Source of the DNA: Arctopsyche grandis
Lineage: Eukaryota > Arthropoda > Insecta > Trichoptera > Hydropsychidae
Reading direction: 5' to 3'
Assembly: GCF_051622035.1 (NCBI RefSeq)
Contig: NC_135357.1
Coordinates: forward strand, 20,202,256 to 20,266,255
DNA: 64,000 nucleotides
Program-made: the position numbers and the translations under genes
Notes under the pieces: model-generated
Told to the model about the DNA's origin: nothing
The model's database searches: none
The model's input: the letters and a program-made list of their open reading frames with translations, nothing else
In this document: piece by piece, positions 63,898 through 64,000 of the stretch
Layout of the letters: the number at the start of each line of letters is the position of its first letter
Position numbering within the stretch: the first letter of the stretch is position 1

Positions 63898-64000
63898 GCA
63901 AGTTATTACATATCTATTATACAATATGTATACAATAAACTTTATTTTAATTTATTTATTTCATCAAAATCTATCCATATATGACACATATTTCAATAAA
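63898..64000 (+). other. Start of an MDN1 intron at the window edge
   Basis: AT-rich sequence after the probable GC donor; the exon 33 frame stops within it. No exon is seen. Confidence 0.7.

Overview
The window looks like nuclear DNA of an insect: about two-thirds A+T, interrupted genes with GT-AG introns, tRNA-derived SINEs, a piggyBac-type remnant with TTAA ends, and proteins with clear animal orthologues, including an insect-type Src42A. I cannot fix the order from sequence alone.

Layout. (1) Bases 1221-38251 (+) hold Src42A, a non-receptor tyrosine kinase of 544 residues in seven coding exons. A very G-rich first exon (myristoylation signal, Gly-rich unique region, SH3) is separated by a 34.5-kb intron from six compact exons with SH2, kinase domain and tail. 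The intron is mostly AT-rich sequence with old mobile elements: at least five copies of a tRNA-derived SINE, a piggyBac remnant, a MITE-like element, several dispersed repeat families, a LINE tail and AT microsatellites. It also holds one long open exon, 29535-30637 (+), that ends in a consensus splice donor in the same phase as exon 1. (2) Bases 41312-45006 (-) hold an 11-exon gene of about 842 codons that I identify as FIRRM (C1orf112), the partner of FIGNL1 in RAD51 removal and crosslink repair. (3) Bases 46346-63897 (+) hold the first 33 exons (about 4,696 codons) of MDN1 (midasin), the six-AAA ribosome-assembly ATPase. The acidic region is only starting at the window end; the MIDAS domain lies beyond. 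FIRRM and MDN1 are head to head, with 1.34 kb between start codons.

Most interesting points. The 367-codon exon inside Src42A intron 1 could be spliced to exon 2 and give a 753-residue isoform in which SH3 and the myristoylation site are replaced by a Ser-rich, basic N-terminus. After the Src42A stop (TGA), the same frame stays open for 105 codons and encodes a His/Gln-rich octad repeat whose units differ mostly at third codon positions; this is a candidate readthrough or alternative C-terminal extension. Exon models were made by hand from splice signals and reading phase. Gene and repeat-family names rest on motif recognition, not on searches.
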